Assembly: GCA_029961685.1 (NCBI GenBank)
Contig: JARWKL010000009.1
Location: forward strand, 12,891,237 to 12,955,236
DNA length: 64,000 nucleotides
From: Aristolochia californica
Lineage: Eukaryota; Streptophyta; Magnoliopsida; Piperales; Aristolochiaceae
Direction of reading: 5' to 3'
Shown: positions 41,301 to 54,527 of the stretch, in pieces
Position numbering within the stretch: position 1 is the first letter of the stretch
Layout of the letters: each line of letters starts with the position of its first letter
Notes under the pieces: model-generated
Told to the model about the DNA's origin: nothing
The model's database searches: none
The model's input: the letters and a program-made list of their open reading frames with translations, nothing else
Made by a program: the position numbers and the translations under genes

Positions 41301-44300
41301 ATAAAATTTTAGTAAATATCTCTCTCTATAATTTTCCATTGTGTATTTCCAATTTAGATGTATACTTTTTTCTTAAATGAAAACTTGAGTTTTCACTTTT
41401 CCCTTCATCTTGTAGACAAAACAGAGAATAGATGACAACGAAATAAAAATTTTAGAGTTTGTGTATGAAAAAAATTTTAAGGCATAAAAAACGTAAGTCA
41501 AGAAATTTTTTCATACACCACAATTGAACACAAAAGTTTTGTCATCATAGTTTGGGAAATTCCACTAGTACAACAACCCCAATAGCTTGGAATTTGATAA
41601 GAAAGAGATTTTTCTATACGTGCTTTAAAAAATTGATATGCACGCTTGAAACATGTTGAAGATGCAAATGACCTTTGGACCCAAACCTTTTAAAGAGAAT
41701 AAAAAATTGCTCATTAAATTCTCAAGTGAACGTGCAGTGGGATATTTAACCGAGTCAAAAAAGCCATTATTTTTCCCATTTACAAAAAGCTAACCTAACG
41801 ATCATTGATGATTGTAATGTGATTTATCATGCGTAACGGGCCATATTTTTGTAAGGAATGACTTTTGGGTTGGGATTCAACACTTAGTTAAAATTCCCTC
41901 ACCTCCTTTTTTCTCGACGATTGCAAAACCTGATATATAAAAACTAAAAAGAGGTTTAAATCGCTAAAAATTAAAGAAACTTTTTGGAAATATCTCTCTC
42001 TATAATTTTGCATTGTGCATTTCCATTTTAGATGTATACTTTTTTCTTAAATGAAAACTTGAGTTTTCACTTTTTCATTCATCTCGTAGACAAAACAGAG
42101 AATAGATGACAACGAAATGAAAATTTTAGAGTGTGTGTATGGAAAAAATTTTAAGCCATAAAAAATGTGAGTCAAGAATTTTTTTCATACACCATAATTG
42201 AACACAAAAGTTTTGTCATCCAAGTTTGGGAAATTCCACTAGTACAACAACCCCAATAGCTTGGAATTTGATAACAAAGAGATTTTTCTATACATGCTTT
42301 AAAAAATGGATATGCGTGCTAGAAATATGTTAAAGATGCAAATGACCTTTGGACCCAAACCTTTTAAAGAGAATAAAATATTGCTCATTAAATTCTCAAG
42401 TGAACGTGTGGTGGGATATTTAACCGAGTCAAACAAGCCATTATTTTGCCCATTTACAAAAAGCTGACCTAACGATCATTGATGATGGTAATGTGATTTA
42501 TCATGCGTAATGGGCCATATTTTTGTAAGGAATGACTTTTGGGTTGGGATTCAACACTTAGTTAAAGTTCCCTCAGCTCCTTTTTCCCCGACGATTGCAA
42601 AACCTGATATATAAAAACTAAAAAGAGGTTTAAATCCCTAAAAATTACAGAAACTTTTTGGAAATATCTCTCTTTAATTTTGCATTGTGCATTTCCATTT
42701 TAGATGTATACTTTTTTCTTAAATGAAAACTTGAGTTTTCACTTTTCCCTTTATCTTGTAGACAAAACAGAGAAGAGATGACAACGAAATGAAAATTTTA
42801 GAGTTTGTTTATGAAAAAAATTTAAAGAAATAAAAAACGTAAGTCAAGAAATTTATTCATACACCAGAAATGAACAAAAGTTTTGTCATTCAAGTTTGGG
42901 AAATTCCACTAGTACAACAACCCCAATAGCTAGGAATTTTATAAGAAAGAGATTTCTCTATACATGCTTTGAAAAATGGATATGCATGCTTGAAACATGT
43001 TAAAAATGCAAATGACCTTTGGACCCAAACCTTTTAAAGAGAATAAAAAATTGCTCATTAACTTCTCAAGTGAACTTGCGGTGGGATATTTAACCGAGCC
43101 AAACAAGCCATTATTTTGCCCATTTACAAAAAGTTGACCTAACGATCATTGATGATTGTAATGTGATTTATCTTGCGTAACGGGCCATATTTTTGTAAGG
43201 AATGACTTTTGGGTTAGGATTCAACACTTAGTGAAAATTCCTTCACCTCCTTTTTTCCCGGCGATTGCAAAACCTGATATATAAAAACCAAAAAGAGGTT
43301 TAAATCCCTAAAAATTACAGTCATTTTTTGGAAATATCTCTCTCTTTAATTTTGCATTGTGCATTTCCATTTTAGATGTATACTTTTTTCTAAAATGAAA
43401 ACTTGACTTTTCACTTTTCCCTTCATCTCGTAGAGAAAACAGAGAATAGATGACAACGAAATGAAAATTTTAGAGTTTGTGTATGGAAAAAATTTAAAGC
43501 AATAAAAAACATAAGTCAAGAAATTTATTCACACACCACAAATGAACACAAAAGTTTGGTCATCCAAGTTTGGGAAATTCCACTAGTACAACAATGCCAT
43601 TCTTGGAATTTGGTAAGAAAGAGATTTTTCTATAAATGCTGTAAAAAAGGGATATGCATGCTTGAAACATGTTAAAGATGCAAATGACCTTTGGACCCAA
43701 ACCTTTTAAAGAGAATAACAAATTGCTCATTAAATTCTCAAGTGAACGTGCGGTGGGATATTTAACCGAGTCAAACAAGCAATTATTTTGCCCATTTACA
43801 AAAGCTGACCTAACGATCATTGATGATTGTAATGTGATTTATCATGCGTAACGGGCCATATTTTTGTAAGGAATGACTTTTGGGTTGGGATTCAACACTT
43901 AGTTAAAATTCCCTCACCTCCTTTTTTCCCGACGATTAGAAAACCTGATATATAAAAACTAAAAAGAAGTTTAAATCCCTAAAAATTACAGAAACTTTTT
44001 GGAAATATCTCTCTCTATAATTTTGCCTTGTGCATTTCCATTTTAGATGTATACTTTTTTCTTAAATCAAAACATGAGTTTTCACTTTTCCCTTCATCTT
44101 GTAGACAAAACAGAGAATAGATGACAACGAAATGAAAATTTTAGACTTTGTGGATGAAAAAAAATTAAAGCAATAAAAAACGAAAGTAAAGAAAATTTAT
44201 TCACACACCACAAGTGAACACAAAAGTTTTGTCATCCAAGTTTGAGAAATTCCACTAGTTCAACAACCCCAACAGATTGGAATTTGATAAGAAAGAGATT

Positions 44301-45040
44301 TTTCTACACATGCTTTAAAAAATGGATATGCATGCTTGAAACATGTTAAAGATGCAAATGACCTATGGATCCAAACCTTTTAAAGAGAAAAAAAATTGCT
44401 CATTAAATTCTCAAGTGAACGTGCGGTGGGATATTTAACCGAGTTAAACAAGCCATTATTTTGCTCTTTTACAAGAAGCTAACCTAACGATCATTGATGA
44501 TTGTAAAGTGATTTATCATGTGTAACGGGGCATATTTTTGTAAGGAATGACTTTTGGGTTGGGATTCAACAATTAGTTAAAATTCCCTCACCTCCTTTTT
44601 TTCCCGACGATTGTAAAACCTGATATTTAAAAACTAAAAAGAGGTTTAAATCCCTAAAAATTATAGAAAATTTTAGGAAATATCTCTCTCTATAATTTTG
44701 CATTGTGCATTTCCATTTTAGATGTATACTTTTTTCATAAATCAAAACTTGAGTTTTCACTTTTCACGTCATCTCGTAGACCAAACAGAGAATAGATGAC
44801 AACGAAATAAAAATTTTAGAGTTTGTGTATGGAAAAAATTTAAAGCAATTAAAAACGTAAGGATAGAAATTCATTCATACACCACAAATCAACACAAAAG
44901 TTTTGTCATCCAAGTTTGGGAAATTCCACTAGTACAACATCCCCAATAGCTTGGAATTTGATAAGAAAGAGATTTTTCTACACATACTTTAAAAAATGGA
45001 TATGCATGCTTGAAACATGTTAAACATGCAAATGACCTAT
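38307..45040 (+). repeat. Plus block, part 3: ten regular simple units
   Basis: Anchors at 38307, 38982, 39656, 40329, 41003, 41677, 42351, 43021, 43693, 44367 and 45041. Spacing is very even, 670-675 bp, with no long or truncated unit. The stretch from about 41.4 to 44.1 kb repeats the subfamily signature of 15.5-18.2 kb. Confidence 0.93.
41420..44100 (+). repeat. Segment repeated about 25.92 kb upstream (copy 2)
   Basis: Counterpart of 15500-18200, with the same order of four recognisable units. The two copies differ at many single sites, so the duplication is older than the 269-bp triplicate or the 1328-bp pair. Confidence 0.85.
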
Positions 45041-45347
45041 GGACCCAAACCTTTTAAAGAGAATAAAAAATTGCTCATCAAATTCTCAAGTGAACGTGCG
45101 GTGGGATATTTAACCCAGTCAAACAAGCCATTATTTTGCCCATTTACAAAAAGCTGACCTAACGATCATTGATGATTGTAAAGTGATTTATCATGCGTAA
45201 TTGTAAGGAATGACTTTTGGGTTGGGATTCAACACTCAGTTAAAATTCCCTCGCCTCTCCTTTTCCTGACGAATGCAAAACCTGGTATCTAAAAACTAAA
45301 AAGTGGTTTAAATCGCTAAAAATTACAAAAAAGTTTTGGAAATAACT

Positions 45348-45874
45348 CTCTCTATAATTGTGCATTGGGCATTTCCATTTTAGATGGATACATTTTTCTT
45401 AAATCAAAACTTGAGTTTTCACTTTTCCCTTCATCTCGTAAACAAAAAAGAGAATAGATGACAACGAATGAGAGTTTGTGTATGGAAAAAATTTAAAGCA
45501 ATAACAAACATAAGTAAAATTTATTTTCACACCACAAATGAACACAAAAGTTTTGTCATCCAAGTTTGGGAAATTCCACTAGTTTAACAACCGCAATAGA
45601 TTGGATCTCTATAATTTTCCATTGAGCATTTCCATTTTAGATATATACTTTTTTCTTAAATCAAAACATGAGTTTTCACTTTTCCCTTCATCTCGTAGAC
45701 AAAAAAATAGAATAGATGACATTGAAATGAAAAATTTAGAGTTTGTGTATGGAAAAAATTTAAAGCAATAACAAAAGAAAGTAAAGAAAATTTATTCACA
45801 CACAACAAATGAACACAAAAGTTTTGTCATCCAAGCTTTGGAAATTCCACTAGTTCAACAACCCAATAGCTTGG
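45348..45874 (+). repeat. 270-bp internal tandem duplication
   Basis: Join near 45604/45605 (ATTGGA then TCTCTATAAT). The host unit is 920 bp (45041-45960) because of small deletions near 45200 (about 17 bp) and 45468 (about 13 bp). Confidence 0.87.
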
Positions 45875-47400
45875 AATTTGATAAGAAAGAAATTTTTCTA
45901 CACATGCTTTAAAAAATGGATATGCACACTTGAAACATGTTATAGATGCAAATGACCTATGGATTCAAACCTTTTAAAGAGAATAAAAAACAGTTCATTC
46001 AATTCTCAAGTGAACGTGCGGTGGGATATTTAACCAAGTCAAATAAGCCATTATTTTGCCCATTTACAAAAAGTTGACCTAACGAACACTGATGATTGTA
46101 AAGTGACTTATCATGCGTAATGGGCCATATTTTTGTAAGGAATTACTTTTCGGTTGGGATTCAAGACTCAGTTAAAATTCCCTCGCCTCTCCTTTTCCCG
46201 ACGATAGCAAAACCTGATATATAAAAACTAAAAAGAGGTTTAAATCCCAACCAATTTCAGAAATTTTTTGGAAATATCTCTCTCTATATTTGTGCATTGT
46301 GTATTTCCATTTTAGATGTATACATTTTTCATTAATCAAAACTTGAGTTTTAACTTTTCCCTTCATCTCGTAGACAAAAAAGAGAATAAATGACAACAAA
46401 ATGAAAATTTTAGACTTTGTGTATGGTAAAAATTTAAAGCAACAACAAACGTAAGTAAAGAAAATTTATTCTCACACCACAAATGAACACAAAAGTTTTG
46501 TCATCGATCTTTGGGAAATTCCTCTAGTTCAACAACCCCAATAGATTGGAATTTGATAAGAAAGAGATTTTTCTACACATGCTTTAAAAAATGGATATGC
46601 ATGCTTGAAACATGTTAAAGATGCAAATGACGTATGGATCCAAACTTTATAAAGAGAATAACAAACCGCTCAATGAATTCTCAAGTGAACGTGTGGTACG
46701 ATATTTAACCGAGTCAAACAAACCATTATTTTGCCCACTTACAAAAAGTTGACCTAACGATCATTGATGATTGTAAACTGAATTATCATGCGTAATGGGC
46801 CATATTTTTGTAAGGAATGACTTTTGGGTTGGGATTCAACACTCAGATAAAATTCCCTCACCTCCCATTTTCCCGACGATTGCAAAACCTGATATATAAA
46901 AATTAAAAAGAGGTTTAAATCCCAAAAAATTACAGAAACTTTTTGGAAATATCTCTCTCTTTAATTTTCCATTGTGCATTTCCATTTGAGATGTATAATT
47001 TTTTCTTAAATCAAAACTTGAGTTTTTACTTTTCCCTTCATCTCGTAGGCAAAACAGAGAAAAGATGACAACGAAATGAAAATTTTAGAGTTTGTGTATG
47101 GAAAAAATTTAAACCAATAAAAAACGTAATAAAAGAAAATTTATTCACACACCACAAATGAACACAAAACTTTTGTCATCCAAGTTTGAGAAATTCCACT
47201 AGTACAACAACCCAAATAACATGGAATTTGATAAGAAAGAGATATTTCTACACATGCTTTAAAAAATGGATATGCATGCTTGAAACTTGTTAAAGCTGCA
47301 AATGACTAATGGATCCAAACCCTTTAAAGAGAATAAAAAATTGCTCATTAAATTTTCAAGTGAACGTGCGGTGAGGTATTTAACCGAGTCAACCAAGCCA
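45620..47400 (+). repeat. Segment repeated 5.68 kb downstream (copy 1)
   Basis: Anchors 45961, 46636 and 47311 match 51644, 52319 and 52992 at shifts of 5681-5683 bp. Shared marks are GTATGGTAAAAATTT with AAAGCAACAACAAACG (46419 / 52105), GGAAATTCCTCTAG (46514 / 52197), ACTCAGATAAAATTC (46848 / 52526), ATTTAAACCAATAAAAAACG (47107 / 52790), and an altered base before the anchor (ACTAATGGATCC / ACCAATGGATCC). Confidence 0.85.
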
Positions 47401-47628
47401 TTATTTTGCCCATTTACAAAAAGCAGACCTAACGATCAATGATGATTGTAAAGTGATTTATCATGCATAACGGGCCATATTTTTGTAAGAAATGATTTTT
47501 GGGTTGGGATTCAACATTCAGTTAAAATTCCCTCGCCTCCCCTTTTCCCGACGATTGCCAAACATGATATATAAAAACTAAAAAGAGGTTTAAATCCCTA
47601 AAAATTACAGAAACATTTTGGAAATATC

Positions 47629-48171
47629 TATCTCTATATTTGCGCATTGTGCATTTCCTTTTTATATGTATACATTTTTCTTAAATCAAAACTTGAGTTT
47701 TCACTTTTCCCTTCTTCTCTTAGACAAAAAAGAGAATAGTGGTCAACGAAATGAAAATTTTAGAGTTCGTGTATGGAAAAAATTTAAAGCAATAATAAAA
47801 AACATAAGTAAAATTTATTCACACACCACAAATGAACACAAAAGTTTTGTCATCCAAGTTTGGGAAATTCCACTAGTTTAAAAACCCCAATAGATTGGCT
47901 CTCTATAATTTTCCATTGTGCATTTCCATTTTAGATGTATACTTTTTTCTTAAATCAAAACTTGAGTTTTCACTTTTCCCTTCACCTCGTAGAAAAAAAA
48001 GAGAATACATGACAAAGAAATGAAAATTTTAGACTTTGTGTATGGAAAACATTTAAAGGAATAACAAACCTAAGTAAAATTTATTCACACCCCACAAATG
48101 AACACAAAAGTTTTGTCATCCAAGTTTGGGAAATTCCAAACCCCAAAAGTTTGACAACCCCAATAGCTTGG
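47629..48171 (+). repeat. 270-bp internal tandem duplication
   Basis: Join at 47898/47899. The second copy carries the CAAACCCCAAAAGTTT variant in place of CACTAGTTC near 48138. The host unit is 948 bp (47311-48258). Confidence 0.9.
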
Positions 48172-49251
48172 AATTTGATAAGAAAGTGATTTTTCTACAC
48201 ATGCTTTTAAAAAATGGATATGCATGCTTGAAACATGTAAAATATGCAAATGAATTATGGATCCAAACCTTTTAAAGAGAATAACAAACCGCTCATTGGA
48301 TTTTCAAGTTCACGTGCGGTGGGATATTTACTCGAATCAAACAAGCCGGTATTTTATCTTTTACACAAAGCTGACCTAACGATCATTGATGATTGTAAAA
48401 TGATTTATCATGCGTAACGGGCCATATTTTAGTAAGGAATGACTTTTGGGTTGGGATTCAAGACTTAGTTAAAATTCCCTCGCCTCCCCTTTTCCCGACG
48501 ATTGCAAAACCTGATATATAAAAACTAAAAAGAGGTTTAAATCCCTAAAAATTACAGAAACATTTTGGAAATATCTCTCTCTAAAATTTTCCATCGTGCA
48601 TTTCCATTTTAGATGTATACATTTTTCTTAAATCAAAACTTGAGTTTTCACTTTTTCCTTCATCTCGTATACAAAAAAGAAAATAGATGACAACGAAATG
48701 AAAATTTTAGACTTTGTGTAGGGAAAAAATTTATAGCAATAACAAACATTAGTAAAGAAAATTTAGTCACACACCACAGATTAACAAAAAAGATTTCTCA
48801 TCGAAGTTTGGCAAATTCCACCAGTTCAACAACCCCAATAGATTGGAATTTTATAAGAAAGATATTTTTCTACACATGCTTTAAAAAATGGATATGCATG
48901 GTTGAAACAAGTTAAAGATGGAAATGACCTTCGGATCCAAACCTTTTAAAGAGAATAAAAAACCGCTCATTGAATTCTCAAGTGAACATGCGGTGGGCTA
49001 GTTAACCGAGTCAAACAAGCCATTATTTTGCCCATTTACAAAATGTTGACCTAACGATCATTGATGATTGTAAAGTGATTTATCATGCGTAACGGACCAT
49101 ATTTTCGTCAGCAATGACTTTTGGGTTCGGATTCAACACTCAGTTAAAATTCCCTCGCCTCCCCTTTTCCCAACGATTGCAAAACCTGATATATAAAAAC
49201 TAAAAAGAGGTTTAAATCCCCAAAAATTACAAAAACGTTTTGGAAATATCT

Positions 49252-49788
49252 CTCTCTATATTTGTGAATTTTTCATTTCCATTTTAGATGTATACATTTT
49301 TTTTAAATCAAAACTTGAGTTTTCACTTTTCCCTTCATCTCGTAGACAAAAAAGAGAATAGTGGTCAACGAAATGAAAATTTTAGAGTTTGTGTATGGAA
49401 AAAATTTAAAGCAATAATAACAAACATAAGTAAAATTTATTCGCACACCACAAAAGAACACAAAGGTTTTGTCATCCAAGTTTTGGAAATTCCACTAGTT
49501 TAACAACCCCAATAGATTGCCTCTCTATAATTTTCCATTGTGCATTTCCATTTTAGATATATACTTTTTCTTAAATCAAAACTTGAGTTTTCACTCTTCC
49601 TTTCACCTCGTAGACAAAAAAGAGAATAGATGACAACGAAATGAAAATTTTAGAGTTTGTGTATGGAAAAAATTTAAAGAAATAACAAAAGAAAGTAGAG
49701 AAAATTTATTCACACACCACAAATGAACACAAAAGTTTTGCCATCCAAGCTTTGGAAATTCCACTAGTTCAACAACCCAATAGCTTGG
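49252..49788 (+). repeat. 270-bp internal tandem duplication
   Basis: Join at 49520/49521 (AGATTGC then CTCTCTATAA). The host unit is 942 bp (48933-49874). Confidence 0.9.
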
Positions 49789-50190
49789 AATTTGATAAGA
49801 AAGATATTTTTCTACACATTCTTTAAAAAATGGATATGCATGCTTGAAACATGTTAAAGATGCAAATGACCTTCGGATCCAAACCTTTTAAGGAGAATAA
49901 AAAACCGCTCATTGAATTCTCTAGTGAACGTGCGGTGGGATATTTAACCGAGTCGAACAAGCCCTTATTTTGCCCATTTACAAAAAGCTGACCTAACGAT
50001 CATTAATTGTAAAGTGATTTATCATGCGTAACGGGCCATATTTTTGTAAGGAATGACTTTTGGGTTGGGATTCAACACTCAGTTAAAATTCCCTCGCCTC
50101 CTCTTTTCCCGACGATTGCAAAACCTGATATATAAAAACTAAAAAGAGGTTTAAATCCCTAAAAATTACAGAAACGTTTTGGAAATATCT

Positions 50191-51001
50191 CTCTCTATAT
50201 TTGTGCATTGTGCATTTCCATTTTATATGTATACATTTTTCTTAAATCAAAACTTGAGTTTTCACTTTTCCCTTCATCTCGTAGACAAAAAAGATAATAG
50301 AGGTCAACGAAATGAAAATTTTAGAGTTTGTGTATGGAAAAAATTTAAAGCAATAATAACAAACGTAACTAAAATTTATTGACACACCACAAATGAACAC
50401 AAAAGTTTTGTCATCCAAGTTTTGGAAATTCCACTAGTTTAACAACCCTAATAGATTGGCTCTCTATAATTTTCCATTGTGCATTTCCATTTTAGATGTA
50501 TACTTTTTTCTTAAATCAAAACTTGAGTTTTCACTTTTCCCTTCATCTCGTAGACAAAAAAGATAATAGAGGTCAACGAAATGAAAATTTTAGAGTTTGT
50601 GTATGGAAAAAATTTAAAGCAATAATAACAAACGTAACTAAAATTTATTGACACACCACAAATGAACACAAAAGTTTTGTCATCCAAGTTTTGGAAATTC
50701 CACTAGTTTAACAACCCTAATAGATTGGCTCTCTATAATTTTCCATGGGGCATTTCCATTTTAGATGTATACTTTTTTCTTAAATCAAAACTTGAGTTTT
50801 CACTTTTCCCTTCATCTCGTAGAAAAAAAAGAGAAGAGATGACAACGAAATGAAAATTTTAGAGTTTGTGTATGGAAAAAATTTAAAGCAATAATAAACG
50901 TAAGTAAAATTTATTCACACTCCACAAATGAACACAAAAGTTTTGTCATCCAAGTTTGGTAAATTCCAAACCCGAAAATTTTAATAACCCCAACAGCTTG
51001 G
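50191..51001 (+). repeat. Internal sub-block in triplicate (269-bp tandem repeat)
   Basis: Three head-to-tail copies: 50191-50459, 50460-50728 and 50729-51001. From about 50293 to 50730 the sequence repeats almost exactly with a 269-bp shift, including private variants such as GATAATAGAGGTC, AACGTAACTAAA, ATTGACACACC and CCCTAATAG. That near-identity makes the extra copy one of the youngest events in the window. It accounts for the 1214-bp unit (49875-51088). Confidence 0.93.
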
Positions 51002-51088
51002 AATTTGATAAGAAAGTGATTTTTCTGCACATGCTTTAAAAAATGGATATGCATGCTTAGAAACATGTTAAAGATGCAAATGACCTAT

Positions 51089-51643
51089 GGATCCAAACCT
51101 TTTAAAGAGAATAACAAACCGCTCATTGGATTCTCAAGTTCACGTGCAGTGGGATATTTACTCGAGTCAAACAAGCCGTTATTTTGCCTTTTACAAAAAG
51201 CTGACCTAAAGATCATTGATGATTTTAAATTGATTTATCATGCGTAACGGGCCATAGTTTAGTAAGGAATGACTTTTGGATTGGGAAATTCCACTAGTTT
51301 AACAACCCCAATAGATTGGCTCCCTATAATTTTCCATTGAGCATTTCCATTTTAGATATATACTTTTTTCTTAAATCAAAACTTGAGTTTTCACATTTCT
51401 CTTCATCTCGTAGACAAAAAAGAGAATAGATGACAACGAAATGAAAATTTTAGAGTTTGTGTATGGAAAAAATTTAAAGCAATAACAAAAGAAAGTAGAG
51501 AAAATTTATTCACACACCACAAATGAACACAAAAGTTTGATCATCCCAATATCTTGGAATTTGATAAGAAAGAAATTTTTGTACTCATGCTTTAAAAAAT
51601 AGATATGCACGCTTGAAACATGTTAAAGATGCAAATGACCTAT
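51089..51643 (+). repeat. Chimeric 555-bp unit, copy 1
   Basis: The unit runs normally to about 51283 and then jumps forward: GACTTTTGGATTGGG is followed directly by AAATTCCACTAG, skipping about 390 bp. It then jumps back at 51319/51320 through the usual AGATTGG / CTCCCTATAA join, and near 51545 it lacks about 30-36 bp (CATCCCAATATC). Net length is 555 bp. The forward jump sits on a short shared word, TTGGGA. An identical set of joins occurs at 58797-59351. Confidence 0.9.
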
Positions 51644-53080
51644 GGATTCAAACCTTTTAAAGAGAATAAAAAATTGCTGATTAAATGCTCAAGTGAACGT
51701 GCGGTGGGATATTTAACCAAGTCAAATAAGCCATTATTTTGCCCATTTACAAAAAGCTAACCTAACGATCACTGATGATTGTAAAGTGATTTATCATACG
51801 TAACGGGCCATATTTTTTTAAGGAATTACTTTTGGGTTGGGATACAACACTCTGTTAAAATTCCCTCGCCTCTCCTTTTCCCGACGATTGCAAAACCTGA
51901 TATATAAAAACTAAAAAGAGGTTTAAATCCCAACAAATTTCAGAAAATTTTTGGAAATATCTCTCTCTATATTTGTGCAATGTGCATTTCCATTTTAGAT
52001 GTATACATTTTTCTTTAATGAAAACTTCAGTTTCCACTTTTCCCTTCATCTCGTAGACAAAAAAGAGAATAGATGACAACGAAATGAAAATTTTAGACTT
52101 TGTGTATGGTAAAAATTTAAAGCAACAACAAACGTAAGTAAAGTAAATTTATTCTCACACCACAAATGAACACAAAAGTTTTGTCTCCGAACTTTGGGAA
52201 ATTCCTCTAGTTCAACAACCCCAATAGATTGGAATTTGATAAGAAAGAGATTTTTCTACACATGCCTTAAAAAATGGATATGCATGCTTGAAACATGTTA
52301 AAGATGCAAATGACCTATGGATACAAACTTTTTAAAAAGATTAAGAAACCGCTCAACGAATTCTCAAGTGAACGTGCAGTGAGATATTTAACCGAGTCAG
52401 ACAAGCCATTATTTTGCCCACTTACAAAAAGTTGACCTAACGATCATTGATGATTGTAAACTGATTTATCATGCGTAACGGGCCATATTTTTGTAAGGAA
52501 TGAGTTTTGGGTTGGGATTCAACACTCAGATAAAATTCCCTCGCCTCCACTTTTCCCGACGATTGCAAAACCTGATATATAAAAACTAAAAAGAGGATTA
52601 AATCCCAAAAAATTACAGAAATGTTTTTGAAATATCTCTCTCTATAATTTTCCATTGTGCATTTCCATTTTAGATGTATAATTTTTTCTTAAATCAAAAC
52701 TTGAGTTTTCACTCTTCCCTTCATCCGTAGACAAAACAGAGAAAAGATGACAACGAAATAAAAATTTTAGAGTTTGTGTATGGAAAAAATTTAAACCAAT
52801 AAAAAACGTAATTAAAGAAAATTTATTAACGCACCACAAATGAACACAAAATTTTTGTCATCCAAGTTTGGGAAATTCCACTAGTACAACAACCCAATAG
52901 AATGGAATTTGATAAGAAAGAGATATTTCTACACATGCTTTAAAAAATGGATATGCATGCTTGAAACATGTTAAAGATGCAAATGACCAATGGATCCAAA
53001 CCTTTTAAAGAGAATAAAAAATTGCTTATTAAATTCTCAAGTGAACGTGCGGTGGGATATTTAACCAAGTCAAACAAGCC
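51320..53080 (+). repeat. Segment repeated 5.68 kb upstream (copy 2)
   Basis: Counterpart of 45620-47400. Its left part also belongs to the 7.7-kb repeat (52.0 to 59.8 kb), so three related copies of the CCCAACAAATTTCAG unit exist (46247, 51928, 59636). Confidence 0.83.
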
Positions 53081-53985
53081 ATTATTTTGCCCATTTACAA
53101 AAAGTTGACCTTACGATCATTGATGATTGTAAAGTGATTTATCATGAGTAACGGGCCATATTTTTATAAGAAATGACTTTTGGGTTGGGATTCAACACTC
53201 AGTTAAAATTCCCTCGCCTCTCCTTTTCCCGACGATTGCAAAACCTGATATATAAAATCTAAAAAGAGGTTAAAATCCCTAAAAAATACAGAAATTTTTT
53301 GGAAATATCTCTCTCTATATTTGTGCATTGTGCATTTCCATTTTAGATATATACATTTTTTTTAAATCAAAACTTGAGTTTTCACTTTTCCCTTCATCTC
53401 GTAGACAAAAAAGGGAATAGATGACAACGAAATGAAAATTTTAGAGTTTGTGTATGTAAAAAATTTTAAGCAATAACAAACGTAAGTAAATAAAACTTAT
53501 TCACACACCACAAATGAACACAAAAGTTTTGTCATCCAAGTTTTGGAAATTCCACTAGTTCAACAACCCCAATAGATTGGAATTTGATAAGAAAGAGATT
53601 TTTTTACACATGCTTTAAAAAATGGATATGCATGCTTGAAATATGTTAAAGATGCAAATGACCTTTGGATCCAAAAATTTTAAAGAGAATAACAAACCGC
53701 TCATTCAATTCTCAAGTGAACGTGCGGTGGGATATTTGACCTAGTCAAACAAGCCATTATTTTGCCCATTTACAAAAAGGTGACCTAACGATCATTGATG
53801 ATTGTAAAGTGATTTATCATGCGTAACTGGCCAAATTTTTGTAAGAAATGACTTTTGGGTTGGGATTCAACACTCAGTTAAAATTCCCTCGCCTCCCCTT
53901 TTCCCGACGATTGCAAAACATGATATATAAAAACTAAAAAGAGGTTTAAATCCCTAAAAATTAGAGAAACGTTTTGGAAATACCT

Positions 53986-54527
53986 CTCTCTATATTTGTG
54001 CATAGTGCATTTCCGTTTTAGATGTATATGATTTTCTTAAATAAAAACTTCAGTTTTCACTTTTCCCTTCATGTCTTAGACAAAAAAGAGAATAGAGGTC
54101 AACGAAATGAAAATTTTAGAGTTTGTGTATGGAAAAAATTTTAAGCAATAATAACAAACATAAATAATATTTATTCACGCACCACAAATGAACACAAAAG
54201 TTTTGTCATCCAAGTTTGGGAAATTCCACTAGTTTAACAACCCCAATAGATTGGCTCTCTATAATTTTCCATTGTGCATTTCCATTTTAGATGTATACTT
54301 TTTTCTTAAATATAAACTTGAGTTTTCAGTTTTCCCTTCATCTCGTAGAAAAAAAAGAGAATAGATAACAAAGAAATGAAAATTTTAGAGTTTGTGTTTG
54401 GAAAAAATTTAAAGCAATAAATAACGTAAATAAAATTTATTCACACTCCACAACTGAACAAAAAAGTTTTGTGATCCAAGTTTGGGAAATTTCAAACCCC
54501 AAAAGTTTAACAACCCCAATAGCTTGG
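53986..54527 (+). repeat. 270-bp internal tandem duplication
   Basis: Join at 54254/54255. The second copy has the AAACCCCAAAAG variant near 54495. The host unit is 947 bp (53667-54613). Confidence 0.9.

Larger units (their letters stand above)
47700..52080 (+). repeat. 4.4-kb segment repeated 7.7-8.0 kb downstream (copy 1)
   Basis: Anchors 48259, 48933 and 49875 match 56234, 56907 and 57850 at shifts of 7974-7975 bp. Anchors 51089, 51644 and 52319 match 58797, 59352 and 60027 at 7708 bp. The change of 267 bp is the extra sub-block at 50460-50728, which only this copy has. Shared oddities are CTCATCGAAGTTTGGCAAA, GGATAGTTAACCGAG or GGCTAGTTAACCGAG, the chimeric 555-bp unit, and AACTTCAGTTTCCAC at the right end. 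Confidence 0.88.

Noticed and set aside
47618..47881. Recurrent plus-strand frame with a hydrophobic start (MEIS.. / MYTFFLNQN..), suggestive of a signal peptide or membrane segment
   Set aside because: The hydrophobic look comes from T-rich DNA around the (CT)n run and the TTTTTCTTAAATC segment. It is another shadow of the satellite unit.
48130..48160. AAACCCCAAAAG resembling ciliate telomere repeats
   Set aside because: It is a single short word inside a satellite unit, not a tandem array, and it is diverged in sister copies.
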